From positions 3,534,001 to 3,598,000 of the forward strand of contig CAKKNE010000001.1 of assembly GCA_918797485.1 (NCBI GenBank): a stretch of DNA of 64,000 nucleotides, read 5' to 3'. Source of the stretch: Pelagomonas calceolata (lineage: Eukaryota; Sar; Pelagophyceae; Pelagomonadales; Pelagomonadaceae). Positions 33,808-43,384 of the stretch are shown piece by piece; positions within the stretch are counted from its first letter, which is position 1; the number at the start of each line of letters is the position of its first letter. Made by a program: the position numbers and the translations under genes. The notes under the pieces are model-generated. The model was not told the origin of the DNA. It saw only the letters and a program-made list of their open reading frames with translations, and ran no database searches.

Positions 33808-34869
33808 ATGCTGTTGGGCCTGTTGGCCATTGGTGTGGTCCATTCGTTAACGCCGTCGACGCCTACACTAACAAAAATGGCAGCTTTCGACACGGCTGTG
33901 CCCACAGTGGACATCTCACCTTTCACAGCTCCAGCAGCGCACTCGGACGCAGCGCGACGAGCCGTCGGCCAGGAGTGGGACGCCGCGATGACGAACGTCG
34001 GTTTCGCGATGATTACGGGCCACGGTGTCGATCCGGCGATTGTCGACGCGCTGCGGCGCGGCGCGCACAGCTTCTTCGGCGGACCTGCAGCATCGAAGCA
34101 AAAGTACTGCTACGGGCCCTACGGCAACCCGCTCGGCGGGTTCACGGGCATGGGCGTCGAAGCGGTGGCGCGGTCGAGAGATGACCACGGGAGCGACGGC
34201 GGCGCCACGCAGACGACGGCGCTGCCTGACCTCGTGGAGTCGTTCGTCTTCAAGCCCGAGGAGACGACGAAGCCCAAGCCCCCGTCTATGGACGACGCGG
34301 GCCACGCCTACCACGCGGCGTTGCTACAAGTGCTCGACGCGCTGCACAAGGTGACGGCGGCGGCGCTGGGCCTCGACGCCGACTTTTTTGCACCTTACTA
34401 CGCGCCCTCCGCCAAGTGTAGTTTGAGACTCGCCTACTACCCGCCCCTCTCGACAACGCAACAGACGTCGTCGGCGGTGCGCTACGGCGCGCACACGGAC
34501 TACACGGGCTATACCATATTATGCCAAGATGACAATGACGTGGGCGCCCTCGACGCGGGCGGGCTCCAGGTCTTGCTCAAGTCGGGGCAGTGGGCGGCCG
34601 TCACACCCCAACGGAACGCCTTCGTCGTGAACATCGGGGACTTGTACGAGGTCTGGACCAATGGAAGATGGCGCAGCACCGTGCACCGCGTCATGAAGCC
34701 TCCACAAGGATCAAAGGCGGCGACGCAACCGCGCCTCTCGATCCCCTTCTTCACGGGCCCCCACGACGACGCCCGGATCTCGTGCCTGCCAGGCATGGGC
34801 CCGGCGAAGTACGCGCCCGTGTCGGCGGGCGAGCACCTGCGGCGGAAGTTGGGGATATCGAATGTATAA
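33808..34869 (+). CDS. 2-oxoglutarate/Fe(II)-dependent dioxygenase (IPNS/GA-oxidase type)
   Basis: This 353-aa protein starts MLLGLLAIGVVHSLTPSTPT, a short signal-like leader. The N-terminal DIOX_N region reads VPTVDISPF and NVGFAMITGHGVD. The iron-binding triad is seen as HTD (His229, Asp231, in GAHTDYTGYTIL) and His293 (TVHRV), with the 2-oxoglutarate Arg309 in RLSIPFF. The LVNIGDLxEVWTNGRW pattern appears as FVVNIGDLYEVWTNGRW. Members oxidise small metabolites such as hormones or beta-lactam precursors; the substrate is unknown. The stop lies 3 bp from the convergent BART-domain gene. Confidence 0.92.
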   Translation: MLLGLLAIGVVHSLTPSTPTLTKMAAFDTAVPTVDISPFTAPAAHSDAARRAVGQEWDAAMTNVGFAMITGHGVDPAIVDALRRGAHSFFGGPAASKQKYCYGPYGNPLGGFTGMGVEAVARSRDDHGSDGGATQTTALPDLVESFVFKPEETTKPKPPSMDDAGHAYHAALLQVLDALHKVTAAALGLDADFFAPYYAPSAKCSLRLAYYPPLSTTQQTSSAVRYGAHTDYTGYTILCQDDNDVGALDAGGLQVLLKSGQWAAVTPQRNAFVVNIGDLYEVWTNGRWRSTVHRVMKPPQGSKAATQPRLSIPFFTGPHDDARISCLPGMGPAKYAPVSAGEHLRRKLGISNV

Positions 34870-34872
34870 ATC

Positions 34873-35301
34873 TTATTTGTGCCTACTCTTCTCCTTGACG
34901 TCGTACTGCCGCCTACTTTCCTTCATCATCAGCATGAACACGTCGAAATCGGTGGTTGCGAGCATGATCTGGCCCATGAGCGCCTCTGAACTATCTTCAT
35001 CCCGCTCGGTGGCTTCGCGGAGCTCCGCGTAGAAGGCTTCCGTACTACTACCTTCCCTTTCAATATAATCCTCGAGGAGCCCCTCATACAACTTCTTGAA
35101 CTCCTCGTAGAGCGCCGTGTACTCGAGGGGGTACTCGTCGTCACTTAATGCGGGATCGATGCGCGGCGCGTTTTTTGAGACCCACGCTTCAAAGGTCTGC
35201 GAGAAGGAGGAATCTTCAAAAAAGTAGCGGCCGACCTTCGCTACGATGCTGTCTTCTTTCGCGTCCTTGGCGTCTTCTCTTTCACTTGATTTGGCCTCCA
35301 T
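34873..35301 (-). CDS. BART-domain protein (ARL2BP/CFAP36-like)
   Basis: This 142-aa protein starts MEAKSSEREDAKDAKED; a longer frame to 35586 adds Cys/Arg-rich sequence without family support. The BART domain is seen as VGRYFFEDSSFSQTFEAWV, the acidic linker DDEYPLEYTALYEEFKKLYE, LLEDYIEREGSSTEAFYAEL and FDVFMLMMKESRRQYD. In other eukaryotes, BART proteins bind the small GTPases ARL2/ARL3 and act in ciliary trafficking. With WDR90 and BBS2 this is the third cilium-associated gene in the window. Confidence 0.8.
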   Translation of the reverse strand: MEAKSSEREDAKDAKEDSIVAKVGRYFFEDSSFSQTFEAWVSKNAPRIDPALSDDEYPLEYTALYEEFKKLYEGLLEDYIEREGSSTEAFYAELREATERDEDSSEALMGQIMLATTDFDVFMLMMKESRRQYDVKEKSRHK

Positions 35302-35783
35302 GGGCTGGGGTGGCTCGTCGGGGCCGCAGCGATGGCGTGGGCAGCCTCGCGCGGTGCAGGCTTGTGTAAATGAAGGTCTTTTCGGTGATGCGTGCTCGTG
35401 CGGGCAGCAATGCGGTAGCGTCTCGACGCCGGGCAGCGTCGAGCTCGCGCGCCGGCTTTGAACGCGATGGCAGAGCGCCAGCATTTGACGTCGGAGGGTT
35501 CCTCGGAGCGATAGGAACCGTACCGATGCGGATTCGAGAACGTACGTGCGATGGATTAAAACCCGCACGCCAGCTTTTGCCTGCAAAGTTTGTCCAGGCC
35601 CTAGCTGCCGCTATCCGGTTTCCCAGACAGCGTGAGGCAAGGAAGGGCAAAGCTAACGTACCATTCTCCAGTTGTGCGAGAGATCCGGAAGCCTCGGGCC
35701 GCACAGCCTTAGACAGAGCATATCTCACACATCGTGCGTGGCGTCCTGATACTCGCGCGACAAACCAGCGCTGCCCACGACAA
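35302..35783. other. Gap between divergent BART and ClpX genes
   Basis: This 482-bp stretch is open in the ClpX frame from 35370, but the translation is basic and low in conserved character, so it is treated as promoter and 5' leader. A long N-terminal extension of ClpX cannot be excluded. No motif copy was found. Confidence 0.45.
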
Positions 35784-37181
35784 ATGGCCTACTACGGCGG
35801 CCCCGCGCGGCGCGCCGCGCGCCTCGCCGCGCGGCGCTTCAGCCAGCGCAAGAACGCCGTCAACGGCAAGGACGACCGCACCATCGCGCCGCTGCCGGGC
35901 CGCGAGTTCCCGAAGCCGCACTCGCCTTTGTGGTTAGCGTTGCGGAGTCCGGTACAAACGCAGCCCGAGGAAATTGTGGCACAAAGAGCTGCGCAAAAAG
36001 CAGCCGCCGCCGACGCGGCCGCGAAGGCCGCCGATGACGCCCGAAGGAAGGCGGAACGAGCCGCGGAGAAGGTGGCCGAAAAACGAGCGGAAAAACAATT
36101 CGACGACATGATGTCCGGCAAGGGCTACGCGAACGTGTCGCCCTCGACGCTTGCCGGCCCCGTGGGCAGCGCGGACGTGACGCCGTCGGACCGCGTCGCG
36201 AAGCTCCGGAATTTCGCGATGACGCCCCTCGAACTGAAAAGTGAGTTGGACGAGATGGTCGTCGGCCAGGACAACGCCAAAAAAGCGCTGAGCGTGGCCT
36301 TCTGCGAGCACTTCCACCACGCGCGGCGGTGTATAGAAGAGCCCGATAGATCTTCGAAGATGTGGCACAAAAAAAACATTTTATTGGTCGGCCCGACGGG
36401 CACGGGCAAGACGCAATTATGCAGAGCGCTGGCGCGCGTCGTCGACGCGCCCTACGTGAAGGCCGACGCTACTACTTTCTCCGCGACGGGGTTTGTTGGA
36501 CGAGATGTCGACGACGTGATCCACCAATTGCACGAGGTCGACAACGAGGCAGCGCCCTTCGGCGTGGTCCACATCGACGAGGTCGACAAGATATGTCCCC
36601 GCGGGTTAATTAGTGGTACGGTCAACACCAGGGATGTACAAACAGCATTGTTAAAACTCATGGAGGACGCCGAGGTACCTCTAAAGGGCAAGAAGGGGGA
36701 CTCCCGAAAGCTCTTCTCGACGAAGCACGTTTTGTTTGTCTTCTCGGGCGCGTTCGAGCAGCTGTCGTCGGTCTATGCGTCGGAGGGTGTGAAGGCGCCG
36801 GAGCCCTCTGACTTAATTAATGCGGGGCTTTTACATGAATTTGTGGGCCGCGTGCCTATTAGATGTGCCCTGGAACCACTCTCGGTCGATCATTTACTTT
36901 CGATCATGGAATCAGACTCCGAAATCTCTCCGTTAACGCAATACCGAGACATGTTCGCGGCGCATGCCATAGACCTGTCGTGGGACACGGAGGCGCTGCG
37001 GACCATTGCGGAGCGCGCCCACGCTCACGGGTTAGGTGCGCGCGCGCTGGTCGCGGAGCTCGACGCTGTTTTTCGGGAGTTTGCCTTTGCGCTGCCCGGG
37101 TCGAGCGTGACCGAGTTGAAAGTGACGGAGGATCTTGTATCGAAACCCGAAGAGGAATTGCGGAGGCTGCTGGCTGTGTAA
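35784..37181 (+). CDS. ClpX-like AAA+ ATPase, organelle-targeted
   Basis: This 465-aa protein starts MAYYGGPARRAARLAARRFS, an Arg/Ala-rich presequence typical of mitochondria. It lacks the N-terminal zinc-binding domain of bacterial ClpX. The AAA+ core has the ClpX order: LDEMVVGQDNAKKALSVAF, Walker A GPTGTGKTQL (from residue 203), the pore-region GFVGRDVDDVI, Walker B VVHIDEVDKIC, DVQTALLKLMED and the ClpX-type LINAGLLHEFVGRVPI, then sensor 2 GLGARAL. ClpX unfolds substrates for ClpP or acts alone. A stretch of about 60 residues of Ala/Lys/Glu coiled coil precedes the core. Residues resembling HslU (GRDV, SGAF) are present, but the C-terminal half is ClpX. Confidence 0.9.
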   Translation: MAYYGGPARRAARLAARRFSQRKNAVNGKDDRTIAPLPGREFPKPHSPLWLALRSPVQTQPEEIVAQRAAQKAAAADAAAKAADDARRKAERAAEKVAEKRAEKQFDDMMSGKGYANVSPSTLAGPVGSADVTPSDRVAKLRNFAMTPLELKSELDEMVVGQDNAKKALSVAFCEHFHHARRCIEEPDRSSKMWHKKNILLVGPTGTGKTQLCRALARVVDAPYVKADATTFSATGFVGRDVDDVIHQLHEVDNEAAPFGVVHIDEVDKICPRGLISGTVNTRDVQTALLKLMEDAEVPLKGKKGDSRKLFSTKHVLFVFSGAFEQLSSVYASEGVKAPEPSDLINAGLLHEFVGRVPIRCALEPLSVDHLLSIMESDSEISPLTQYRDMFAAHAIDLSWDTEALRTIAERAHAHGLGARALVAELDAVFREFAFALPGSSVTELKVTEDLVSKPEEELRRLLAV

Positions 37182-37192
37182 ATTATGTGTAC

Positions 37193-39382
37193 TTAACTAA
37201 CAAGGGGGTTCTCCGTCGCTTGAGCTTCCGTGACGACCTCCAGCAGGCCGCGCCGGCCGGCCGTGAGAGCGACGGCCACGAAGACGGCGGCGCGCAGACA
37301 GAGCCCCACCGCTAACAACCGATACAGGTTCGCCTCGAAGGACCGCTGCGCCAGCGAGAAGAAAGCCAGCACGTCTTTTCCCGTCGCGAAGACGGGGGGG
37401 AAGCCATCTATGTCACCGTAATCCCTCCACTGACTCTGGCTCACGGCCTGGAAGCCGTAGTTGATCGGGTTGACCTGTGCGGCGAGCGGGTCGCGTCGAT
37501 GGCGTATGGTAGATCGAGCCGAAGGCACTTCGAAGTCGCGGGCTCGGAGACACACCTTGTTGATCCAGCGCGCCCCCACTGGAATCGCGCCAACGTTCGC
37601 GTAGAGCCCGCCCAAGAGGATCATCGGGAAGACAAACAGCGGCGCCACAACGGTCGCGACTGCGTGGGAAAAGCGGGCGGTGAGCGACGGGTCCTCACGC
37701 CATCGACGCGACCCATCGTCGAAGGACGAGGACGCCGGCCGCCGACACTCGGAGTCGGGGGACAAACAAGCGATCAAATAGCCGAGCGACGCGCCGGCGA
37801 ACGCGACGGCCTGGGCCACGAGCAGGAACGCGCCGAGCCGCTGTTCGAGACCGTGCCGCGGGTCGATGAGCCGGTACGTGACGCTTACGAAGACGCACGG
37901 GAGGGCCTGCTGCAGCACGACATCCGCGAGCTGCATGGCGAGCACCGAGAGCGGCAGGCCGTAGGCGCCCGAGGCAGCCTCGCGGCGCGCCATCGCCAAG
38001 CCGCGGAAGAACAGTTGCAACGGCGGGAAGAGCGACGAGAAGAGCGTCCCGGTACACAACATAAACAAGTAACCGTTGACGTTCTCCACGCCCTTCTGGT
38101 CGATGCGCGGCCTGCCGTCGCCCTCGTAGAGCATGCCGATGAGCGAGGCGAAGACGGCACACGTCGCGAACTGGGCCACTATCAAAGGCCACCGCCTTAA
38201 CTGGGTCACGACGCCGCGGTGCGCGAGGGCCAGCGCGCGAGCGTAGAACGGTGCGCTCGGCGCGGGCGCGCGGGCCGTCGCGAAGCGTCGCGGCGCCTTG
38301 ACGAGCGGTGGAGCCGCCGTGGGCACGTCGCGCGCCGCGACCTCGAGGATCGCCTCCGCGGGCGGCAACGCAGCTATCTCCGGCGGCGGCGCGAGCTGCC
38401 CGACGGCGTTAGCCGCGGCACCCTTATACAGTGTCTTGCCATGCGCCAGGACGACCAGGTCGTCGCAGAGGTCGAAGCACCGCTGCGACGGCTGATGGAT
38501 CGAGAAGACGACGATCGCGCCGCCTTTGGCCAGCTTGGCCAGCGTCCTTACCACAGACGCCGCGAGCTGGCTGTCCAGCCCGCTCGTCGGCTCGTCAGCG
38601 AAGACGACTTTTGGTGAGCCCACGACCTCCAGCGCCACGGCGAGACGCTTGCGCTCCCCACCCGAGAGGCCCCGCGCGCCGCCGAGCGCCCGGGCGTCCG
38701 CGGGCGCGCCGACCTGTGTGGAAATCAAACTTTACGGCGCGTTCGTGCTGAATCGTCGTGTCGACCTCCACGCCATCGATGCGGGGCCTGCTCGATGGCG
38801 TGGCGATGCCGGTTGCTCACCGCTCGACGGAGCCAGCACGGCCGCGTCATCACCGAGAAATTTGCACCCGACACACTGGTTGATTTCCACACAGGCGCCG
38901 ACGCGCGGGTGGTCGGCGACCGTCTCGAGGCCGAATGTCTCTAATAGCTCCGCCGCGCGACTATCGGCCGCCTTGGCGTTTGCTGCGCGGGTCCGGTCTC
39001 GGCGCCAGAGCGCGAGGCCCGCGCGGAAGCGCAGGTGCTCCCGCGCCGTCAGCTCCGGGCAGAAGACGTCCTCCTGCTCGACGAAAACGGCGCGGGCGGC
39101 GCGCGTCGACCCGCCTGAGACCACCAAGCGGACGCTGCCGGCGTCCGGCTCGGCACGGCCGGCCAGGCAGCGCAATAATGTCGTCTTGCCGGCGCCCGAG
39201 GGACCCAGCAGCGCGAGCGTGCGGCCCGCTTTCGCGACGCCGCCCGCCTCGCTCAAAATGATACGGCGCTTACGACCCGCCACCACTCCCACGCCTGCCC
39301 ACTCGAGGCGCAGCGGGGCCGCGCCGTCGTCGTCTCTGGCGCCGTTCGTGGGTTCTAAAAGGGCCTCGTTTAGCGCTTCCAT
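37193..39382 (-). CDS. ABCG-type half-transporter (4 exons, all introns introner-like)
   Basis: The exons (minus) are 39382-38903, 38713-37747, 37659-37556 and 37474-37193, giving 610 aa. The nucleotide-binding domain comes first, as in ABCG proteins: Walker A LLGPSGAGKTTLLRCLAG, signature GLSGGERKRLAVALEV, Walker B VVFADEPTSGLDSQ, the His switch FSIHQPSQ. Six membrane helices follow (for example GYLFMLCTGTLFSSLF, QALPCVFVSVTYRLID, GYLIACLSPDSE, NPINYGFQAVSQSQW). The first intron splits HPR from VGAPADA and is a perfect introner. The second and third are in-frame, and removing them restores the helix 5 region and WINKVNPINYGF. The join at the second intron (SE-FATVV) is the least certain. Half-transporters dimerise; likely cargo is lipid or sterol-like. 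Confidence 0.88.
37475..37555 (-). mobile_element. Introner-type intron 3 of the ABCG gene (in-frame)
   Basis: This 81-bp intron has donor GTGTGTCT after ATC-AAC-AAG, acceptor GCCGCACAG, and contains ATACGCCATCGACGCGACCC near its 3' end. It has no in-frame stop, so an unspliced reading adds 27 codons between WINK and VNPINYG. Confidence 0.75.
37660..37746 (-). mobile_element. Introner-type intron 2 of the ABCG gene (in-frame)
   Basis: This 87-bp intron carries GGGTCGCGTCGATGGCGTGA, the introner core in reverse orientation, and ends TTTTCCCACGCAG. The donor is taken as GTCGGCGG (phase 1). An alternative GT two bases upstream would change the phase, so the exact donor is uncertain. Confidence 0.6.
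38714..38894 (-). mobile_element. Introner element with perfect 8-bp target duplication
   Basis: This 181-bp element has ends CTGTGTGGAAATCAA and TTGATTTCCACACAG (plus strand), a 15-bp inverted repeat. The flanks 38706-38713 and 38895-38902 are both GCGCCGAC. In the sense of the ABCG gene the duplication is GTCGGCGC, giving the GT donor of a 189-bp intron whose CAG acceptor is the element terminus. An internal inverted repeat around CCACGCCATCGA and CTCGATGGCGTGG is present. This looks like a recent insertion. Confidence 0.93.
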
Positions 39383-39899
39383 GGCTTCGGGCGTTCAATC
39401 ACTTGGATTGTAACGACGCTGTTGCACGTTTAGATACAGCGTGATCCTCTCTGCCTCTGCTGGTGAGCCTCTGAGCCTTCAGTGCTGGCAAGCTACAGTG
39501 CTGATGATGATGCGTGCACAAGCGGCTGGCACTGATGCAATCAGCCAGGTAGATGGGTGCAAACGCAGCGCCCAAGCTATCGATAGAGAGGCCGAGTGCT
39601 ATTATAGGTGGCACACCACGCACAGGCCAGACTACTAGTATAAAAGCTAAAAAACCTAGCGTACTAACACACTAAGCTTTTGCAGCGCTTGCAGACGCAT
39701 AAAACAGCTGTTTACAGCGCGCTGGACTCTGTAGTGGGGTCCGAGAGCACCTTTTTTCTAACCCTCTTTAACCACAAAGCCAGCCACACACGATGACGCC
39801 GACGCCGACGACCATCATGGAGCCCCTTGAAGCGCGCTGTCCAAGTACAATACGTACAATACCAACAACAACACGGACAACAAGTACAATACAACAACA
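39383..39899. other. Intergenic region between ABCG and J-domain genes
   Basis: This 517-bp gap separates divergent genes. It holds a motif copy at 39655-39676 and, just before the J-domain ATG, a leader rich in ACAATAC/CAACAACA words (39840-39899), a low-complexity 5' UTR. No other feature was recognised. Confidence 0.5.
39655..39676 (-). promoter_or_regulatory. CTAG palindrome motif upstream of J-domain gene
   Basis: CCTAGCGTACTAACACACTA is a reverse-orientation copy with one arm slightly altered. It lies 224 bp upstream of ATG 39900 and 273 bp from the ABCG start. Confidence 0.5.
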
Positions 39900-41231
39900 A
39901 TGATGAGCCAGCAAGCACCGCGCGGCGGCTACGACCGCCCGCAAGAGGAATCGCCCCGGACGCGCCGGGGCCGCCGCGGCGGCAAGCGCCGCCGCCGCGA
40001 CCGGTCGAGCTCGCCACCGCGGGTCCCGGCCATAGAGCCGGCGCGGGGCTACCAACCACAGCTGCCGCCGCGGGGCTACGCGATGGCGCCGCGCGGCTGG
40101 GAGCCGCGCCGGTTTGCGCAGCCCGAGTCGCTCGCGCAGCTGCCTCCGCCGGCCCGCGCGCGCGTCACGCCCGGCGCGAGCCTGCGGCCCACGGCGCGCG
40201 TCGTGCCGGGCTCCGCCAAGCGCCGCGTCGTGCCCGGCAGCTCGCTCGGCCGCGCGCCGCCGCCCGCGCCCCCCGCCAAGAAGGCGAAATTGCGTCAAAA
40301 CGGCCGGGCCCTCTACGCGAGCCGCGCGGACCCCAACGGCCCGACGCGCGTCGAGGAGGACCCCGACGTCCGGGCGGGGCAGGCGCGCGCGCGGCGCGAG
40401 CGCGGCGCGATGGACCGCGCGCTCGCGGCCGCGCGCGCCGCGGCGCACGCAGCATCAAAGGCGGTCGACGCTGCCGAGGGGTCCGCCGTCGAGGCGACGT
40501 CGAACGCGTCGGAGGCCGTCGCAGCGGATCGGGAGGCGGCCGCCGACCGGGCTTTTGATGCGGCACTTGGCGCGAGCTCCCACGCGGCGGGGTCGTGCCG
40601 CCTCGCCGCGACGACCATCGCGGCCATCGCGACGGCCGTCGACGCGCTGGCGGAGGCCGAGCAGGCCGAAGAAGGAGCGGCCAAGAAAAGGAAGCCGCGC
40701 GCCCGCAAGGCGGCGGCGACGCAGGGCCGGGGCCGCGGCCGCGGCCGCGGCCGGGGCCGGGGGCCGCGCGTCCGCGCGGCGCCGCGGGCGCCGCCACGGA
40801 AGCGCGACCCGCTCGAGTGCCGAGGCGGCGTCTTCGCGAGGGCCTTCAAACTTCCGTACCACCGAGAGGGCGTCGCGGAGCTTCGACGCCGCGGTTCCAA
40901 TCGCAGGTTCGACGACGAGCACGAGCGGCGCGCGGCGGCGGCCGAGCAGGACCGGCTCCTCGCCGAGTCCCGGCGGCGCTTCCTCGCGGGCCGCCAGGGC
41001 GGCCCGGCAGTGCCACCACCTGCACCGCCGCCGCCGCCCCTGCCGCCGCGCTGGAGCGCGGCCGACCCCTACGTCGTCCTCGGCGTGCCGGCTGGCGCGC
41101 CGCGGCCGCAGCTGCGCAAGGCCTACCTGGCCCTGGCGCTGCAGTACCACCCCGACAAGAACACGAACGCGTCGGCGAGCGGCGCCTTCGCGGCGATCTC
41201 GCGCGCGTGGAAGGCCGTGTCGAGCGCCTAG
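39900..41231 (+). CDS. Low-complexity protein with C-terminal J domain
   Basis: This 443-aa protein starts MMSQQAPRGGYDRPQ. Residues 1-140 are Arg/Pro/Gly-rich, about 160-260 are Ala-rich helical sequence (AAARAAAHAASKAVDAAEGS), then a GR-repeat (RGRGRGRGRGRG) resembling RGG/GAR RNA-binding tracts. The last 60 residues are a J domain: DPYVVLGVPAGAPRPQLRKA, YLALALQYHPDKNT with the HPD motif that stimulates Hsp70, and FAAISRAWKAV. J proteins recruit Hsp70 to particular clients. The Arg-rich body suggests a nuclear or RNA-associated place of action. Confidence 0.85.
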   Translation: MMSQQAPRGGYDRPQEESPRTRRGRRGGKRRRRDRSSSPPRVPAIEPARGYQPQLPPRGYAMAPRGWEPRRFAQPESLAQLPPPARARVTPGASLRPTARVVPGSAKRRVVPGSSLGRAPPPAPPAKKAKLRQNGRALYASRADPNGPTRVEEDPDVRAGQARARRERGAMDRALAAARAAAHAASKAVDAAEGSAVEATSNASEAVAADREAAADRAFDAALGASSHAAGSCRLAATTIAAIATAVDALAEAEQAEEGAAKKRKPRARKAAATQGRGRGRGRGRGRGPRVRAAPRAPPRKRDPLECRGGVFARAFKLPYHREGVAELRRRGSNRRFDDEHERRAAAAEQDRLLAESRRRFLAGRQGGPAVPPPAPPPPPLPPRWSAADPYVVLGVPAGAPRPQLRKAYLALALQYHPDKNTNASASGAFAAISRAWKAVSSA

Positions 41232-41417
41232 ACTCGAGGCCGGTCGACGCGGGGCGCTAACATATGTAGTAGATCTGGCCCGGCGTGGCCACGGACGGCG
41301 CCGCGTGCCGGTCACCGTACGTAGTCGCGAGCCCCGATGGGATCCATAGGTAGGGAATTCTGGGAATTTACGCGTGCACGGAAGCAGGGAATGGGACGAA
41401 GGAATTCATGAGGTGGC

Positions 41418-43384
41418 TCAGGCGAGCTCCCGGAAGATGCGCCGCCCGAAACCAGTGTTCACGTTTTTCTGCATCATCGACTTGATGTCCGCGTGGTACT
41501 TGCCAGGGACTGTCATGACGCCGGCGTTGCCGCATTGCAAAGCTGACTCGAGCTTGTCTTCGGTGGCTGGGTCGAAGCGCACCCAATGCGGCGGCTTCAC
41601 CAAACTGTGCATCCCCATGCGCTCGGGGCTCTCCTCCCAGTACCAGGCCACCCTCGATCGATCGTACTTGATCACGGGCGGCGGACTCGACACCTGGGGC
41701 CCGCTCGCCTCGCGGATCACGCGCCGCGCGTAGCCCGTGGACATGCTCGTCTGCTGCATCTTGATGAGGTCGACGCCGTAACCTGGGTTCAGGCGACAGA
41801 ACGGCTTGTGCGCCATATGCATCTCCTCGAGCTTGTCGTTGTCGTTTGAAGAATAGGGCACGAAATTCGTGCCGGGCTTGAGGTTGGCGTGGTTGCGTAA
41901 CCGTTCCGCGGACCTGCGCAAATCATGAAGTGAGTCGAGTGCACAAAGTCACTTCTTGGCGACAACGCGGCCGTGACGACTGAATCGAGTGGTGGGAAAC
42001 CCACACCGCCACGCCATCGAGGCGGCGTCGCGTCGATGGCGTGGAGAAAATATGATTTCTACGCAGTCACGAACTCCTCCCAGTACCACTGCGGCTTACC
42101 CGCAAAACGGTAGACGGCCGGGCCGGTCCACCCTTGATGTATGTCGTTCCATTTTCCGTTGCCCATGATCATGACGCGGTCCTCGTGGCCCATGTAGTTG
42201 TTCGGCTCGTCCCGCGACCAGTTTGTATATTGGAAGGGCTTGCCGTCGGCCCACTTCCAGTTCGCGGACGTCGGCCCGTTGCCGCCGCCGATGCGGAGCG
42301 CCCCAATGAAGCAGAACTGCCCCCGTGCGACGCGCACGACGGCCTCGTTCTCCTCGGCGGACCCGATGGAGGCGACGGTGGCGCCGCGCTCGCGGGCCTT
42401 GCGCTCGTGCTCACTATATGAAATCTGCTCTTCATTCAAACGGTAGTAGCACGTCAGCTTCTCGACCTTCTCGTCAAAGGTCACGACTTTGAGCGGCGCG
42501 AGCGGCGGCGGAGGTGATGTGTCCCTCACACCGCGCGCGTCGCGCAATATGCGCCGCTTGTATCCATTTAAATTCTTCATCTGCGTCATGGCCGTGAGAT
42601 TCGCGGTGTACGACGCGTTGAGCGGCACGGACATTTGATTGGACTGCCAGGCCCGTTCCAATTTCTGCGTCGCCTCGGCCTCGTACGGCACCCAGTGGGG
42701 CCGTTTCAGGTTCTGGTGGAGGTGTAATCGTTCAGGTGACTCCTCCCAGTACCACTTCGCGTCCTCCGCTACGGGTTGTGCGAGCCTCGCTCTTTCTTCT
42801 TCGAGCTTCTTGCGCTCCGCCTCGAGCTTCTGGCGCTCGAACGCGAGCTTGTCCGCCTCGAGCTTCGCCCGTTCTTGCCGTAGTTCCTCCTCCTTGTCCT
42901 TGCCCGAGAAGGCACCAGAAACACCAGTGAGCCCAGAAAACTGCTTGCGCAGCGCGCGCATGGGCACGACCTGGGCCACCGGGGGAGCCACGGCGGCCAC
43001 CGGCATCACGGGAGCCCGAGAGGGGCCCTCGTCGTTCATGTCACCGGCCTTGGGCGTGACCCAGCCCGTCTTGCCGTCGGCCTTGCGCCCCCACACCTTG
43101 CCGTCGGCGTTCGTGGCAGGGGGCGGTTGTTGCGCTGTGTAGGGCGGCGGCGGCGCGCCCGCGTCGGGGAAGAAGCCCTGCTGGGGCTCGCCGTTCGCGT
43201 CGAAGGGCTGCGGCGGCGCGGCGCTGCGGGGCGACGTGAAGCTGTTGTACTGCGGCGGCGGCGCCCCGCCGTGGCCGGCCATGGCAGCCGCCTGGGCGCC
43301 CGTGACACAGCCCGGCGGCAGGTTTGCGGGAGCCGCGCTCGGCGGCGGCGGCGGGGCGAGGCTATGCTCGGCGTTGTAGTCCAT
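41418..43384 (-). CDS. WWE-repeat protein with a C-type-lectin-like domain (2 exons)
   Basis: The exons (minus) are 43384-42075 and 41913-41418, giving 601 aa. A Pro/Gly/Ala-rich N-terminus (AGAPPPPYTAQQPPPAT) is followed by a coiled coil (LRQERAKLEADKLAFERQKL). Then comes a WWE-type module (KWYWEESPERLHLHQNLKRP, HWVPY) and a C-type-lectin-like domain (YSEHERKARERGATVASIGS, FIGALRIGG, NWSRDEPNNY, NGKWNDIHQGW) with the EPN and WND calcium-site motifs but few Cys. Two further WWE-like modules follow, each starting WYWEES(A/P)ER. Splicing rebuilds the second of these (WYWEE-SAERLRNH) across the intron and is required to reach the third. WWE domains usually bind ADP-ribose or ubiquitin-system partners; joining them with a lectin fold is unusual. 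Confidence 0.8.
41914..42074 (-). mobile_element. Introner-type intron of the WWE/lectin gene
   Basis: This 161-bp intron has donor GTTCGTGA and ends CATGATTTGCGCAG. It contains the long inverted repeat CCACGCCATCGACGCGACGC...TCGATGGCGTGGCGG, so it can fold as a hairpin. The outer ends are diverged relatives of the standard 15-bp termini. Confidence 0.8.

Noticed and set aside
24537-37181. Bacterial contamination or recent transfer suggested by RsmD, PrmA-like and ClpX genes
   Set aside because: Each carries an organelle-type presequence, the PrmA-like gene has introners, and base composition matches the neighbours; organelle origin is simpler.
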